Below, piece by piece: positions 5,954-13,994 of a DNA stretch of 14,103 nucleotides. Positions within the stretch are counted from its first letter, which is position 1, and each line of letters starts with the position of its first letter. The position numbers were made by a program, and so were the translations under genes. The stretch lies in NCBI GenBank assembly GCA_900314365.1, contig OMVH01000280.1:1-14103 (forward strand). Reading direction: 5' to 3'. The notes under the pieces are model-generated. The model ran no database searches and was not told where the DNA came from. It was given only the letters and a program-made list of their open reading frames with translations. Source of the stretch: an uncultured Prevotella sp. Lineage in GTDB: Bacteria > Bacteroidota > Bacteroidia > Bacteroidales > Bacteroidaceae.

Positions 5954-7348
5954 TTACTTCAGGCTGACGCTCGAAATCTCCCACGTGCCGGCCTTGGCTG
6001 CGGTACTGGTGTAGCGGAAGGCAATGTGGACATTGGTCTTGCCGGCTGCTGAACCTAAAGGAGCCGTGGAAGTGACAAAGGTCCAGCTGTTGGGCCATGT
6101 GTCGACAGTGAGCTTTGTCCATGTGGCCTTTGAGGGGTCTCCAGACGTGTAGTTGGTGCTTACGAGGACACTGCACTCAGACTCAACACCGTTGGCAAAG
6201 AAGTTGGCAGCCTGACTGAAGGACAGAGTGGTGGCCTTAGTCAGGTCAAGAGCGGGGCTGATGAACCAGCTGTCGGTGTCGTAGTTTTGTTTGGAGGAGC
6301 TGAGGTAGCCTGTTGCCTTCATACCGTACTGCGTTGTAGCTTCCCAGACAGCTGAGAGCGCTTCGTTGGTCTTCACGTCGAAGATGGTCCAGTCGCCCTT
6401 GCCGTTGGCCTTGAAATCGAAACTCTGAAGAACTGTCTCCGATGAGCCGCCTTTTCCTGGTTTCGTGCCATACTCTTTGCTGCCTAACTTTGCATAAGTG
6501 GTGTTCTTCACGCCCTGTACGTTGAAGTAGGTGGCAAGGTCACCGTAGAGGGTCACTTGCTTACCCAAGTTTCCGACATTATCCTTCAGGTTGAGGCCAG
6601 TACGCACCTCGCCTGAGGGAAGCTGTACGGGCATGCACTTTGTCACGTCGGTCTCCGTTGCCGAAGCAGCAATGAGCACGTTGGTGACTACCGCGTCAGC
6701 AGCCGTGAACTTCGAGTCTGTACTGATGTCCTTGCCTGAGACAAAGCCCACGATGTAGCCCTGGATGTAGACACCCGTCTTCTGGCCTGCACTGAGAGCC
6801 GAAGTAACGTCAAAGGGTTTAGCCTCAGTACCCATGTCGCCGGTAGAGGTGCCGCCACCACCGCCTTTGCCGTTGAGACTGTAGATTTGACTTCCCTGTG
6901 CCATCTCGGGAGTGCCGTTGTAGCTCATCAGCGTTCCGTAGACCACGACTGAGTCGCCTACCTTGATTTCGTCGTCCTTACTGAATTTTGCTCCGTTGAG
7001 ACTGTAGCCGCGGAAGATTTCAAAAGAGGTTGTGCTGTTGGCAGCGTCGGCGATATAATAGGTGGCGTTGCCGTAGCTGGTGCTGATTTCGTCAATCTGA
7101 GTGATGATGCCTTTCACGTACACCTTGTCGGCGGTGTAGGATCCCCCATTGATGATTTCGAGCGTGCGGGCCACATTGTAGGGAGAGCTGACGGTGCCGT
7201 CACCAGCAGGCTCTACGACGACCGGCGTGTTACCGCCGCTGTTGTTATTGTCGAAGTCCGTATTGAAGGGAGCGGGCACGTCCTCACAGCTGCTAAAGGA
7301 AAAAGCAGCCATGAACATGGCAAGTGCTGAATAAATAAGTCGTTTCAT
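5954..7348 (-). CDS. Lipoprotein with OB-fold-like, DUF6359-like and choice-of-anchor-J-like domains
   Basis: The 464-residue product has a lipoprotein signal ending FSFSSC (Cys21) followed by acidic residues (EDVPAPFNTDFD), which in Bacteroidetes often accompanies export of lipoproteins to the cell surface. Three modules follow. Residues 50-160 look like an OB-fold of the type found in extracellular nucleases (VYVKGIITQI, YYIADAAN, GDSVVVYGTL). A glycine-rich linker (161-170) leads to a second similar unit at 172-288 (FDVTSALSAGQKTGVYIQGY), which I assign to the DUF6359-like group. Residues 305-464 form a beta-sandwich with SWFISPALDLT, typical of choice-of-anchor J/jelly-roll domains that bind ligands outside the cell. 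No catalytic motif is visible. It is the last gene of the TonB receptor operon, 18 bp after the DUF5689 gene, and probably helps to bind substrate at the surface. Confidence 0.85.
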   Translation of the reverse strand: MKRLIYSALAMFMAAFSFSSCEDVPAPFNTDFDNNNSGGNTPVVVEPAGDGTVSSPYNVARTLEIINGGSYTADKVYVKGIITQIDEISTSYGNATYYIADAANSTTSFEIFRGYSLNGAKFSKDDEIKVGDSVVVYGTLMSYNGTPEMAQGSQIYSLNGKGGGGGTSTGDMGTEAKPFDVTSALSAGQKTGVYIQGYIVGFVSGKDISTDSKFTAADAVVTNVLIAASATETDVTKCMPVQLPSGEVRTGLNLKDNVGNLGKQVTLYGDLATYFNVQGVKNTTYAKLGSKEYGTKPGKGGSSETVLQSFDFKANGKGDWTIFDVKTNEALSAVWEATTQYGMKATGYLSSSKQNYDTDSWFISPALDLTKATTLSFSQAANFFANGVESECSVLVSTNYTSGDPSKATWTKLTVDTWPNSWTFVTSTAPLGSAAGKTNVHIAFRYTSTAAKAGTWEISSVSLK

Positions 7349-7366
7349 CTTATTGTCTGGTTTTAA

Positions 7367-8233
7367 TTATTTTATTTCCTGAATGTCGTCAATGTTTCTG
7401 ACGATGAACTCCCAACTGCTGTTGTAGCGTTTCACGATGCCCGTGATGTTTACTTTGCCTGTGGGAACCTTATTGGCAGCAAACTTAGCGTAGTTGCTGG
7501 TGTAGAGTTGAATGCTGTTGCCGGAGTACTCCTTGAAATAGAGGCTTTTGCTGCCGGCACCGCTCCCAGGATTGGCATAGGTGGTCTTGCCGTCGGCATT
7601 GCGGAAGCTCACATTCTTCAGGATGCCCAGCTTGCCGCCGTCGGTGTCGAGATTCCATTGTGTCGGGGCACCGCCGTCGGCGAAGAGCTCGGGCTCAATC
7701 ACCTTCTGTCCTCCTGTAAGGCGGAAGTGGTTATGCCAGAGGTTACGGCTCATACGGCTGACATAGGTGAGGTTCTTACTGTTGGTGTAGGGAACACCAA
7801 TCTCAGCCTGCATACCATAGTTGCCCACATAGAGGTCCTTAAGGTCGACAAGCACCTCAGCTCCAACGGGCAGATAGCCATAGAGTCCTCCCTCGCTGAT
7901 GGCGATGATAATGGCACCGGTGGCATCCTGCAAAGCTATTTCGTTGTAGATGTTGCCGCCGAGGTCGTTGCCTGTTACGTAGCCTTTTATCTGGATGTTG
8001 TCGGTGACCTGCTTGTAGCTGACTCCATCACGGTAGTCGGTGCTGATGGGAGCTTTGTACATCTGCTTCAGTTCGGCAATGGTCACGAGGTGGGTCTCCT
8101 GGATGTATTTGTTGCCCACCTCTTGCTTGGTCTCTTCGTCGTTGGGCGCATCCCAGTCCTTGTCCATGCAGGAAGTGAAGAGGGTGCAGGCCATCAGAGC
8201 GATGAGTGATGTGTGGAATATTTTTGTTGTCAT
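7367..8233 (-). CDS. DUF5689 domain lipoprotein
   Basis: The 288-residue product starts with a lipoprotein signal whose lipobox is LFTSC (Cys22), followed by the acid-rich MDKDWDAPNDEE, consistent with surface export. Residues about 46-190 match the DUF5689 pattern: HLVTIAELKQMY, then an OB-fold-like run with IQIKGYVTGNDLGGN, EIALQDATGAIIIAI and LPVGAEVLVDLKDL. A second OB-like half follows at about 200-288 (GKVNITGIVKRYNSSWEF). No enzyme motif is seen. The gene sits 6 bp after the receptor stop and 18 bp before the next lipoprotein, occupying the place where a SusD-type binding protein often follows a SusC-type receptor. I infer a substrate-capture role. DUF5689 proteins are, to my recollection, often encoded beside EEP-type nucleases; that should be checked by genome comparison. 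Confidence 0.87.
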   Translation of the reverse strand: MTTKIFHTSLIALMACTLFTSCMDKDWDAPNDEETKQEVGNKYIQETHLVTIAELKQMYKAPISTDYRDGVSYKQVTDNIQIKGYVTGNDLGGNIYNEIALQDATGAIIIAISEGGLYGYLPVGAEVLVDLKDLYVGNYGMQAEIGVPYTNSKNLTYVSRMSRNLWHNHFRLTGGQKVIEPELFADGGAPTQWNLDTDGGKLGILKNVSFRNADGKTTYANPGSGAGSKSLYFKEYSGNSIQLYTSNYAKFAANKVPTGKVNITGIVKRYNSSWEFIVRNIDDIQEIK

Positions 8234-8239
8234 AGTGCC

Positions 8240-10762
8240 TTAGAATTTGTAAGCTAAATTGAGCATGCCGTTTGTACCGTAAGCGTAGAATTTCTTCGGG
8301 TTGTGCGAGAACTTATACGTGCGTTCAGAGCCTGAAGCACTGGTGTCGCTCCGGCTTTGCTCATATCCGCCAGTGACGATGGTGCGGTTGTTGAGGATGT
8401 TGGTGACCATGAGATTGATCGACAGCGAGCCGTGCTTGAGATAGATGTTGCGGCCGATGCTGCCGTCCACCATGAAGCCACCGTGGCCTTTGGTCTGAGG
8501 CATGGTGCTGATGGTGGAGTAATCTTCAGAGACGCCGCTCATCTTTTTGGCCACGCTCTCGTAGCGGTAGTAGGGCGAGTAGGAGAGGTAGATGCGGTCG
8601 TAGTAGTTGCCGTTGAGGTCAATGTACCAACCGCCCTGATGATAGCTTGCGCCGACACTGGCTGCTGTGAGAGGAGTGCCCGACTCACGCATTCCCTTGA
8701 TGAGGGCCCGGTCGGTGTGATAGGTACCTTCGGTGGAGTTGAGGTAGACAACCTTGGCATTGTTGGCGTTCTTGGCCTCGGAGATAGTTCCGATGAGTTT
8801 CAGGTCGAAGGCCGACGTAATCTTGAAGTCGAGACCAGCCTCGACACCATAGTTCTTCTTGTTGAGTCCGGTGATGGAGTTGTAGGAGAAGGAGTTGATG
8901 TCGTCGAAGTAGAAGCAAGTCCATTCCGTGGCATGTGTGATGTAGTTGTAGAAAGCATTGATGTTGGTATGCAGCCACGGTGTGAGGAACTGGTAGCCGA
9001 TTTCGCTTGAGAAGATGCGCTCGTTGCGCAGGTTGAGAGCGAAGTCGTTGTTCATCTCTGGAGCAATAAAGGAGTTCTCTGCCTGCGGTGCACGCTGCTC
9101 GTAGCCGGCGCCGAGTGAGAGTGTGCTGCCGTTACCGAGCTTGACGCTGATGCCGGCCTTGAAGCCTCCGTCGGTGAACTTCGAGGTCTTGCTCTTGCCG
9201 TAGCTGTTGTCGGCAAAGAGTCCGTTGCGCATGTGGCCGTCACGCTTTGTTGTCTGAAAACCGAGGCGTGCGCCTAACATGTAGTTGATGATGCCGAAGT
9301 TCTCGCTATAAGTGGTCCAAAGCTGGGCGCGGTTCACAAGAATGTTGTAGTCATAGCCGAACTTGTCGCCTTCCTTGACCACTGCATTGGGGTTGTTGAG
9401 GTCGTACTGCAGCTGGTCGGAATTCTGTGCGTAGTTGCTCGAAGCGTAGGTGTTGATGTTGTGGAACGAGGTGGAGCCCAGCAGGTCGTCCATCGTCTGG
9501 TAGTGCTTGCCATTGTTGGTTCCAAGCGAGAAACCTAAGTTTAGCGAGCTCGACTCGGTCGGGTGAGTGTTGAGCGTGGAGCTAAGCGTGAGGTTGAACG
9601 TGTTGTTGTGCTTGGCCTGAACGTAGTACATGGCATCGGCACCCTGCTCGTTGGCATTGTGGTTGGCCAGGTAGAGTCTGTCCCAGTCAATCTGCCTTGC
9701 CGACTCCGAACCCATGAGGTAGTTGCGTGCGGTGACAAACTGCATGTAGTTGGCGAGAGTGTTCTGAGCGTTCGAGCGATTCCACATGTCGTAGAGGTTG
9801 CTTGGCAACCGCTTGTAGTAGTCGGGCAATGGGTTCTCGCTGTTGCTGTAGTTGAGTTTGGTGCCCTTGTACATGCTGTACTTGCCGAAAACCGACGTGG
9901 TGAGCTTCGTCTTGTCGCTCATCTGCCAGTCCCAGGTGAAGACTCCGGCGGGGGCAAAGTCATTGACCACGCGTGAATTGCGCACTTTCCCGTTCTGGTA
10001 GCCCCAGTAAGGGTTGTAGGTGTAGCTGTTGGCGAGCCAGTACATTTCGTCGGTGGAGGCACCTTGCGAGGCACGTTCCGTAGGATTGCCCCAGGTGGAG
10101 AAGGCCAAAGAGTGATTGCCCATCAGTTTTTGGACACCGAAGAAATAGCTCAGGGCGTTGTAGAACGTTCCTTTTACGTAGCCCCTGTCAGCCCAGCGGT
10201 AGGTGAGGTTGGCACTCCAGGACCATCCGCTCGGAGTCTGACCGCTGTTGTAGGTGAGCATACCGCGGGCCGTATAGTTGCGATTGGCCCCGCTCAGCGT
10301 GATACGTCCGCCCGTAGGCATGTCGGCGGGACGGAAGTCATAGTTCGACGAGCCGCCCAAGCCGCTGAAGCCAAAGGTGTTGCTCTCAAAGGGCATGGAG
10401 GAGTCGAGGTTACGGGTCTGCTGGTTAAGACCACCGACGAGGGAGAAGCGGAACTGTCCTGTCTCCATATCGTTGACCGGTGTGCCATTGATGTAGACTT
10501 CGTTGTATTTCTGGCTCAGAGCTCTATATCTGAACCTCACTGGTGAAAAGAGAAAACCCACTTCCGACGTGTAGACGTTGGAGTTGGAGCTGATGACGGA
10601 CACATTCTGCGATACATTTTCGTCCTCTCCCAACTGGGCTTCCGTAAAGGTGAAGGCCGACTCGCCAATGTTGACCCGCTGATGTTCAAGGGAGTCAGTC
10701 TGGGCATAGAGTCCGGTCGCACCAAACATGGCCAGCACTGCTAAAAACAGCTTTTCCTGCAT
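8240..10762 (-). CDS. TonB-dependent outer-membrane receptor
   Basis: The 840-residue product starts MQEKLFLAVLAMFGATGLYA, a Sec signal cut before Gln21; an upstream in-frame ATG (10816) would add a poor N-terminus. Residues about 45-160 form a plug domain: SQNVSVISSNSNVY, FSPVRFRYRAL, VYINGTPVNDMETG and GFSGLGGSSNYDFRP are the usual plug landmarks. The rest is a long run of amphipathic, aromatic-rich strands ending in LNLAYKF with a terminal Phe, a barrel with a BamA recognition end. No carboxypeptidase-regulatory-like domain precedes the plug, unlike most SusC proteins. It would import a large or scarce ligand with energy from TonB-ExbBD. It is the first gene of a three-gene operon with two OB-like lipoproteins and diverges from the EEP enzyme gene. 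The ligand is not readable from the sequence; nucleic-acid fragments or nucleotides are suggested by context only. Confidence 0.9.
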   Translation of the reverse strand: MQEKLFLAVLAMFGATGLYAQTDSLEHQRVNIGESAFTFTEAQLGEDENVSQNVSVISSNSNVYTSEVGFLFSPVRFRYRALSQKYNEVYINGTPVNDMETGQFRFSLVGGLNQQTRNLDSSMPFESNTFGFSGLGGSSNYDFRPADMPTGGRITLSGANRNYTARGMLTYNSGQTPSGWSWSANLTYRWADRGYVKGTFYNALSYFFGVQKLMGNHSLAFSTWGNPTERASQGASTDEMYWLANSYTYNPYWGYQNGKVRNSRVVNDFAPAGVFTWDWQMSDKTKLTTSVFGKYSMYKGTKLNYSNSENPLPDYYKRLPSNLYDMWNRSNAQNTLANYMQFVTARNYLMGSESARQIDWDRLYLANHNANEQGADAMYYVQAKHNNTFNLTLSSTLNTHPTESSSLNLGFSLGTNNGKHYQTMDDLLGSTSFHNINTYASSNYAQNSDQLQYDLNNPNAVVKEGDKFGYDYNILVNRAQLWTTYSENFGIINYMLGARLGFQTTKRDGHMRNGLFADNSYGKSKTSKFTDGGFKAGISVKLGNGSTLSLGAGYEQRAPQAENSFIAPEMNNDFALNLRNERIFSSEIGYQFLTPWLHTNINAFYNYITHATEWTCFYFDDINSFSYNSITGLNKKNYGVEAGLDFKITSAFDLKLIGTISEAKNANNAKVVYLNSTEGTYHTDRALIKGMRESGTPLTAASVGASYHQGGWYIDLNGNYYDRIYLSYSPYYRYESVAKKMSGVSEDYSTISTMPQTKGHGGFMVDGSIGRNIYLKHGSLSINLMVTNILNNRTIVTGGYEQSRSDTSASGSERTYKFSHNPKKFYAYGTNGMLNLAYKF

Positions 10763-10801
10763 ATGATAGTGATTTGTTCTTGTTATCAGTGTGCAAAGTA
10801 A

Positions 10802-10809
10802 CAAAAATA
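10802..10809 (-). promoter_or_regulatory. Candidate -7 element for the TonB receptor operon
   Basis: On the minus strand TATTTTTG fits TAnnTTTG and lies about 40 nt before the receptor start at 10762. No TTG is found at the expected upstream position, so the call is weak. The region is A/T rich, which raises the chance of a random match. Confidence 0.35.
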
Positions 10810-10879
10810 ATCTCAAAAAAAAGAGCCTTGTGCCATTATATTTTAGCGTCGATTACTGTTTTTTATTAGAATAAATTGC

Positions 10880-11014
10880 GAAATTTGCAGGCGGAAAACC
10901 TTGCGTCTCCACGCTCCAGCTGAGGCCGGCCCTCAACACCGAGCAGGACGATGGGGGCAAAACCCTTATGAAAAGGGCTCTACAAGTCAGAACAAACTCA
11001 CTTATACAAGACGA
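10880..11014 (+). promoter_or_regulatory. GC-rich, potentially structured leader before the EEP gene
   Basis: This stretch is much richer in G and C than the A/T-rich DNA on its left and contains two small hairpins: TGAGG/CCTCA (10921-10925 with 10931-10935) and CCCTT/AAGGG (10963-10967 with 10973-10977). GGG at 10955-10957 could pair with CCC at 10963-10965 instead, giving a mutually exclusive fold. I could not match it to a riboswitch class. A 16-codon ORF (10968-11018) overlaps the EEP start as ATGA. No good plus-strand promoter motif was found. Confidence 0.3.
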
Positions 11015-12064
11015 ATGAAAAAGCTCTTCATTGCCATTGCAGCCTTGCTGCTCACTTCTTTGACTGCCTCCGCGCAGAAGAAGTACTCCTGCTACGCTGT
11101 AGGATTCTACAACCAGGAGAATCTTTTTGACTACACCCACGACGAGGGAAAGAACGACTATGAGTTCACTCCTCAGGGGTCTTACAAGTGGAATGAGCTG
11201 AAGTACTCCCACAAACTTCACAACCTGGCAAAGGTGCTCTCAGAGATGGGCACCGATGTGCTGCCCGGTGTGGGCTGCGCCGTCATCGGACTGTCGGAGG
11301 TGGAGAACGACCACGTGCTCGACGATCTTACTGCACAGCCGGCTCTTGCCCAGCGCGGCTACAAGTACATTCACTTGGAAGGTCCCGATGCCCGTGGAAT
11401 CGACTGTGCACTGCTCTACAATCCCAAGCTCTTCAGCGTGAGGGATACCATGCTCGTGCCCTACGTCTATGAGCGTGAGGAGGACAAGGCGCGCCGCGCC
11501 ACCCGTGGTTTCCTTACCGTCAACGGGCTGCTTGCAGGTGAGTCAGTGACGGTTATCGTCTGCCACTGGCCCAGCCGGGGTGCCGGCTCCTACTACCGGG
11601 AGCTCGCGGCCAAGCAGGTGAAGGCGGTCAAGGACTCTTTAGTCAAGGCTGACCCAAAGATGAAAGTGATTATCATGGGCGATATGAACGATGACCCTGT
11701 GAACAAGAGTATGCACGAGGTTCTGGGGGCAAAGGCTGAGGTCAGTGAAGTAGGACCGGGCGATATGTACAATCCTTGGTATAACATCTTGGTAAAGCAG
11801 ATGACGGGCACCCTTCGCTACAATGGGGCATGGAATCTCTTCGACCAGATTGTGATGACCCCTAACCTTATTAATAAGGATGGCAGCAAGGACTATACGA
11901 CCCTAAAGTATTGGAAAAATCAGATATTCCGGCGTGACTACCTCTTTCAGACCTCAGGCAAGTACAAAGGCAATCCCAAGCGTACCACGGCCGGTGGTGT
12001 CTGGCTTGACGGCTATAGCGACCACCTGCCTGTAGTGGCCTACTTTCTGAAAGAACAGCACTGA
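11015..12064 (+). CDS. Exported endonuclease/exonuclease/phosphatase (EEP) family enzyme
   Basis: The 349-residue product starts MKKLFIAIAALLLTSLTASA, a Sec signal with cleavage after TASA before Gln21; the open frame extends upstream but without a better start. The EEP metal-dependent active site is complete: N33 in FYNQENLFD, E95 in GLSEVEND, HWPSR with H184, GDMNDDP with D223 and N225, and SDHLPV with D336 and H337. Family members cut phosphodiesters in DNA, RNA, nucleotides, phosphoinositides or sphingomyelin; the NxENLFD and HWPSR forms are those I associate with bacterial secreted nuclease-like members. No lipobox is present, so the mature enzyme is periplasmic or secreted. It diverges from the TonB receptor operon across 252 bp and is followed 20 bp later by the glycosylase gene. 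Digestion of nucleic acid or nucleotides for uptake is the favoured, unproven role. Confidence 0.92.
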   Translation: MKKLFIAIAALLLTSLTASAQKKYSCYAVGFYNQENLFDYTHDEGKNDYEFTPQGSYKWNELKYSHKLHNLAKVLSEMGTDVLPGVGCAVIGLSEVENDHVLDDLTAQPALAQRGYKYIHLEGPDARGIDCALLYNPKLFSVRDTMLVPYVYEREEDKARRATRGFLTVNGLLAGESVTVIVCHWPSRGAGSYYRELAAKQVKAVKDSLVKADPKMKVIIMGDMNDDPVNKSMHEVLGAKAEVSEVGPGDMYNPWYNILVKQMTGTLRYNGAWNLFDQIVMTPNLINKDGSKDYTTLKYWKNQIFRRDYLFQTSGKYKGNPKRTTAGGVWLDGYSDHLPVVAYFLKEQH

Positions 12065-12084
12065 CAAGAAAACGACATAAACTC

Positions 12085-12654
12085 TTGGAAACAGAAACTC
12101 ATCCTTTTGAGCCGTGGCTGCCAGCCCATGCGCGTCTGCTCATGCTCGGCACCTTCCCGCCAGCGCCTAAACGCTGGTGCATGCCATGGTACTATCCTAA
12201 TTTTCAGAACGACATGTGGCGCATCTTTGGCTACATCTTCTTTGGCGACAAGAACCACTTTGTGGAACCGGGGCAGAAGACTTGGCGTCTGGACGAACTG
12301 AAGGAGTTCTTAGCTGAAAAGGGAATAGCCATTTTCGACACTGCCCTTCGCATCCGCCGGACCAAGGGTACGGCTTCGGACAAGGATTTGGAGATTGTGG
12401 AGCAAGCCGACCTCGACGGTATGCTCCGCAAGCTCCCCGAATGCCAGGGCGTACTTACTGCGGGACAGTTGGCCACACAAGTCTTCACGAGTCATTATGG
12501 CGTGAAGTTACCGAAGATGGGAAACTATACTGAGTTCAACTTCGAGGGACGCCCCATGCGCCTCTACCGCATGCCGAGCAGCTCGAGGGCCTACCCCATG
12601 AAGGTGGAGGACAAGGCGGCCTACTACAAGAAGATGTTCGATGATTTACTATAA
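12085..12654 (+). CDS. Uracil-DNA glycosylase family protein
   Basis: This 189-residue protein carries motifs of the uracil-DNA glycosylase superfamily: the water/substrate-positioning motif LGTFPP at 21-26 followed by WCMPWYYPNFQNDMWRIFG, and a minor-groove loop-like PSSSRA at 164-169 near the C-terminus. It would act in the cytoplasm, removing uracil or another damaged base from DNA, though its exact subfamily and base preference cannot be decided by eye. The start is a TTG at 12085: the first in-frame ATG is Met20 and would cut off the strand leading into the first motif, and no ATG lies upstream in frame. The gene starts 20 bp after the EEP stop and ends 12 bp before uridine kinase, so it is likely translated from the same message. 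Confidence 0.85.
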   Translation: METETHPFEPWLPAHARLLMLGTFPPAPKRWCMPWYYPNFQNDMWRIFGYIFFGDKNHFVEPGQKTWRLDELKEFLAEKGIAIFDTALRIRRTKGTASDKDLEIVEQADLDGMLRKLPECQGVLTAGQLATQVFTSHYGVKLPKMGNYTEFNFEGRPMRLYRMPSSSRAYPMKVEDKAAYYKKMFDDLL

Positions 12655-12666
12655 TATATATAAGGT

Positions 12667-13305
12667 ATGGAAGCAAGTGAAAAAAAGGTAACTATTATAG
12701 GGATAGCTGGAGGAACTGGTTCCGGCAAGACCACTGTGGTGAAGAAGATTGTAGAGGCCTTGCCACCCCATTTCGTGGCTGTCGTGCCCTTGGACTCCTA
12801 CTACAACGATACCACAGGCCTCACCGACGAGGAGCGCCGGCAGATAAACTTCGACCACCCCGATGCCTTCGACTGGAAACTGTTAATCCGTCAGGTTAAC
12901 GAGCTTCGTCAGGGCAAGGCCATCGAACAGCCTACTTACAGCTACTTGCAGAGCAACCGTCTGCCTGAGACCATTCATGTAGAGCCCAAGCCTGTCATCA
13001 TTATCGAGGGCATAATGACGCTCATCAACAAGAAACTGCGCGACATGATGGATTTGAAGGTCTTTGTCGACTGTGATTCCGATGAGCGCCTTATCCGCAA
13101 CATCCAGCGTGATACTATCGACCGTGGACGCACGGTTTCTATGGTGGTCGACCGCTATCTGAAGGTGCTCAAGCCCATGCACGAGCAGTTCATTGAGCCC
13201 ACGAAACGATATGCCGACATCATCATTCCACAGGGTGGAGAGAATGTCAAGGGCATCAAAATTCTCTGCGACTATATCGAGGGCCTTATCAGGAAAGAAA
13301 GGTAA
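12667..13305 (+). CDS. udk: Uridine kinase
   Basis: The 212-residue product has the family length and all the main motifs: Walker A GGTGSGKT at 15-22, LDSYYND at 42-48, the substrate loop NFDHPDAFD at 61-69, and the lid-like RDTIDRGR in the C-terminal third. It phosphorylates uridine and cytidine to UMP and CMP with ATP or GTP in the cytoplasm, the entry step of pyrimidine nucleoside salvage. An AAGG sequence just before the ATG serves as a ribosome site, after an A/T-rich 12-bp spacer from the glycosylase gene. Being third in a unit led by an exported nuclease/phosphatase, it may use nucleosides released outside the cell, although udk is a housekeeping gene that occurs in many contexts. Confidence 0.96.
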   Translation: MEASEKKVTIIGIAGGTGSGKTTVVKKIVEALPPHFVAVVPLDSYYNDTTGLTDEERRQINFDHPDAFDWKLLIRQVNELRQGKAIEQPTYSYLQSNRLPETIHVEPKPVIIIEGIMTLINKKLRDMMDLKVFVDCDSDERLIRNIQRDTIDRGRTVSMVVDRYLKVLKPMHEQFIEPTKRYADIIIPQGGENVKGIKILCDYIEGLIRKER

Positions 13306-13341
13306 TCTTCTGTGAGGGCAGGGCTTGGGCTGGAGAAGATT
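13304..13341. terminator. Candidate bidirectional terminator between udk and the DUF308 gene
   Basis: AATCTTCT (13304-13311) and AGAAGATT (13334-13341) form a perfect 8-bp stem with a 22-nt loop. The arms overlap both stop codons of the two convergent genes (TAA at 13303-13305 and TAA at 13341-13343 on the minus strand). No clear T-run follows on the plus strand; the minus side continues into CCTTTCTTTCC. The position is right for a shared terminator, the sequence only moderate. Confidence 0.4.
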
Positions 13342-13994
13342 TAGGACTCTGCGCCCTTGTCGTTGGCGGAGCTGCTGTCAGAGGCAGCATCAGCCTCCTT
13401 TGTATTCTTTTCCTGCATCTTTGCAACCTGTCTTCGGCACTGCTGTATCTTCAGCGTGTTGATGATGTCCACAACACCGTAGACAATCATGCACCAGCCA
13501 ATTATAAATAGAGGAAGAGTAGCCAATGCCGTGGGCTTAATTATTGCAATGAGTCCTACGAGCAGGATGAGCACGGGAGGAATCCACCAGAAAAAACCGA
13601 TGCGCGCGTACTTCGTTGCCGAGGAGAGCGTGTAGAGTTGGCTTAAGGCTCCAAGAATGAGAATGGCCGCGAGCACGTACATCAATCCGTTGACAAACGT
13701 GTTGGGCATCAGAGCCAGCACGCCTCCTAAGATGAGGCTGCCTATGCCCACTATGGGGAAGGCGGGCTTGGGGTGCGTGAGAGGAGTGCCCTGAGCATCG
13801 AGTACCTCAACATCGCTGCTTGTTCGGCGTGCTGCTAAGTAGGCCGCACAGCTGATTACACCCGAAACAAAGAATATGATGCCAATGAGAATGGTCATCC
13901 ACGTGACGGTCTGCTCGCGGTATTTCACGAGAAGGGCACCGATGACAACGGCGGAAATGGCCCTGAACAAGGCACTTTGAAAAACTTTCTTCAT
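13341..13994 (-). CDS. DUF308 (HdeD-like) integral membrane protein
   Basis: The 217-residue product starts at the ATG giving MKKVFQSALFRAISAVVIGALL; an earlier in-frame ATG (14081) would put a basic, non-conserved extension ahead of the first helix. About six membrane segments arranged in pairs are visible, at roughly 8-24, 33-55, 79-97, 100-122, 133-152 and 156-180, with short Gly-rich loops, the pattern of DUF308/HdeD family proteins. A polar, Lys/Glu/Ser-rich tail of about 35 residues ends the protein and should be cytoplasmic. HdeD in E. coli is tied to acid resistance, but the function of Bacteroidetes members is not established. It converges on udk and has no visible partner in the window; its upstream neighbour lies outside. 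Confidence 0.85.
   Translation of the reverse strand: MKKVFQSALFRAISAVVIGALLVKYREQTVTWMTILIGIIFFVSGVISCAAYLAARRTSSDVEVLDAQGTPLTHPKPAFPIVGIGSLILGGVLALMPNTFVNGLMYVLAAILILGALSQLYTLSSATKYARIGFFWWIPPVLILLVGLIAIIKPTALATLPLFIIGWCMIVYGVVDIINTLKIQQCRRQVAKMQEKNTKEADAASDSSSANDKGAES

Noticed and set aside
7508..8209. Plus-strand open frame (233 codons) opposite the DUF5689 gene
   Set aside because: Antisense to a lipoprotein gene with a clear signal and domain; composition is typical of a mirror frame.
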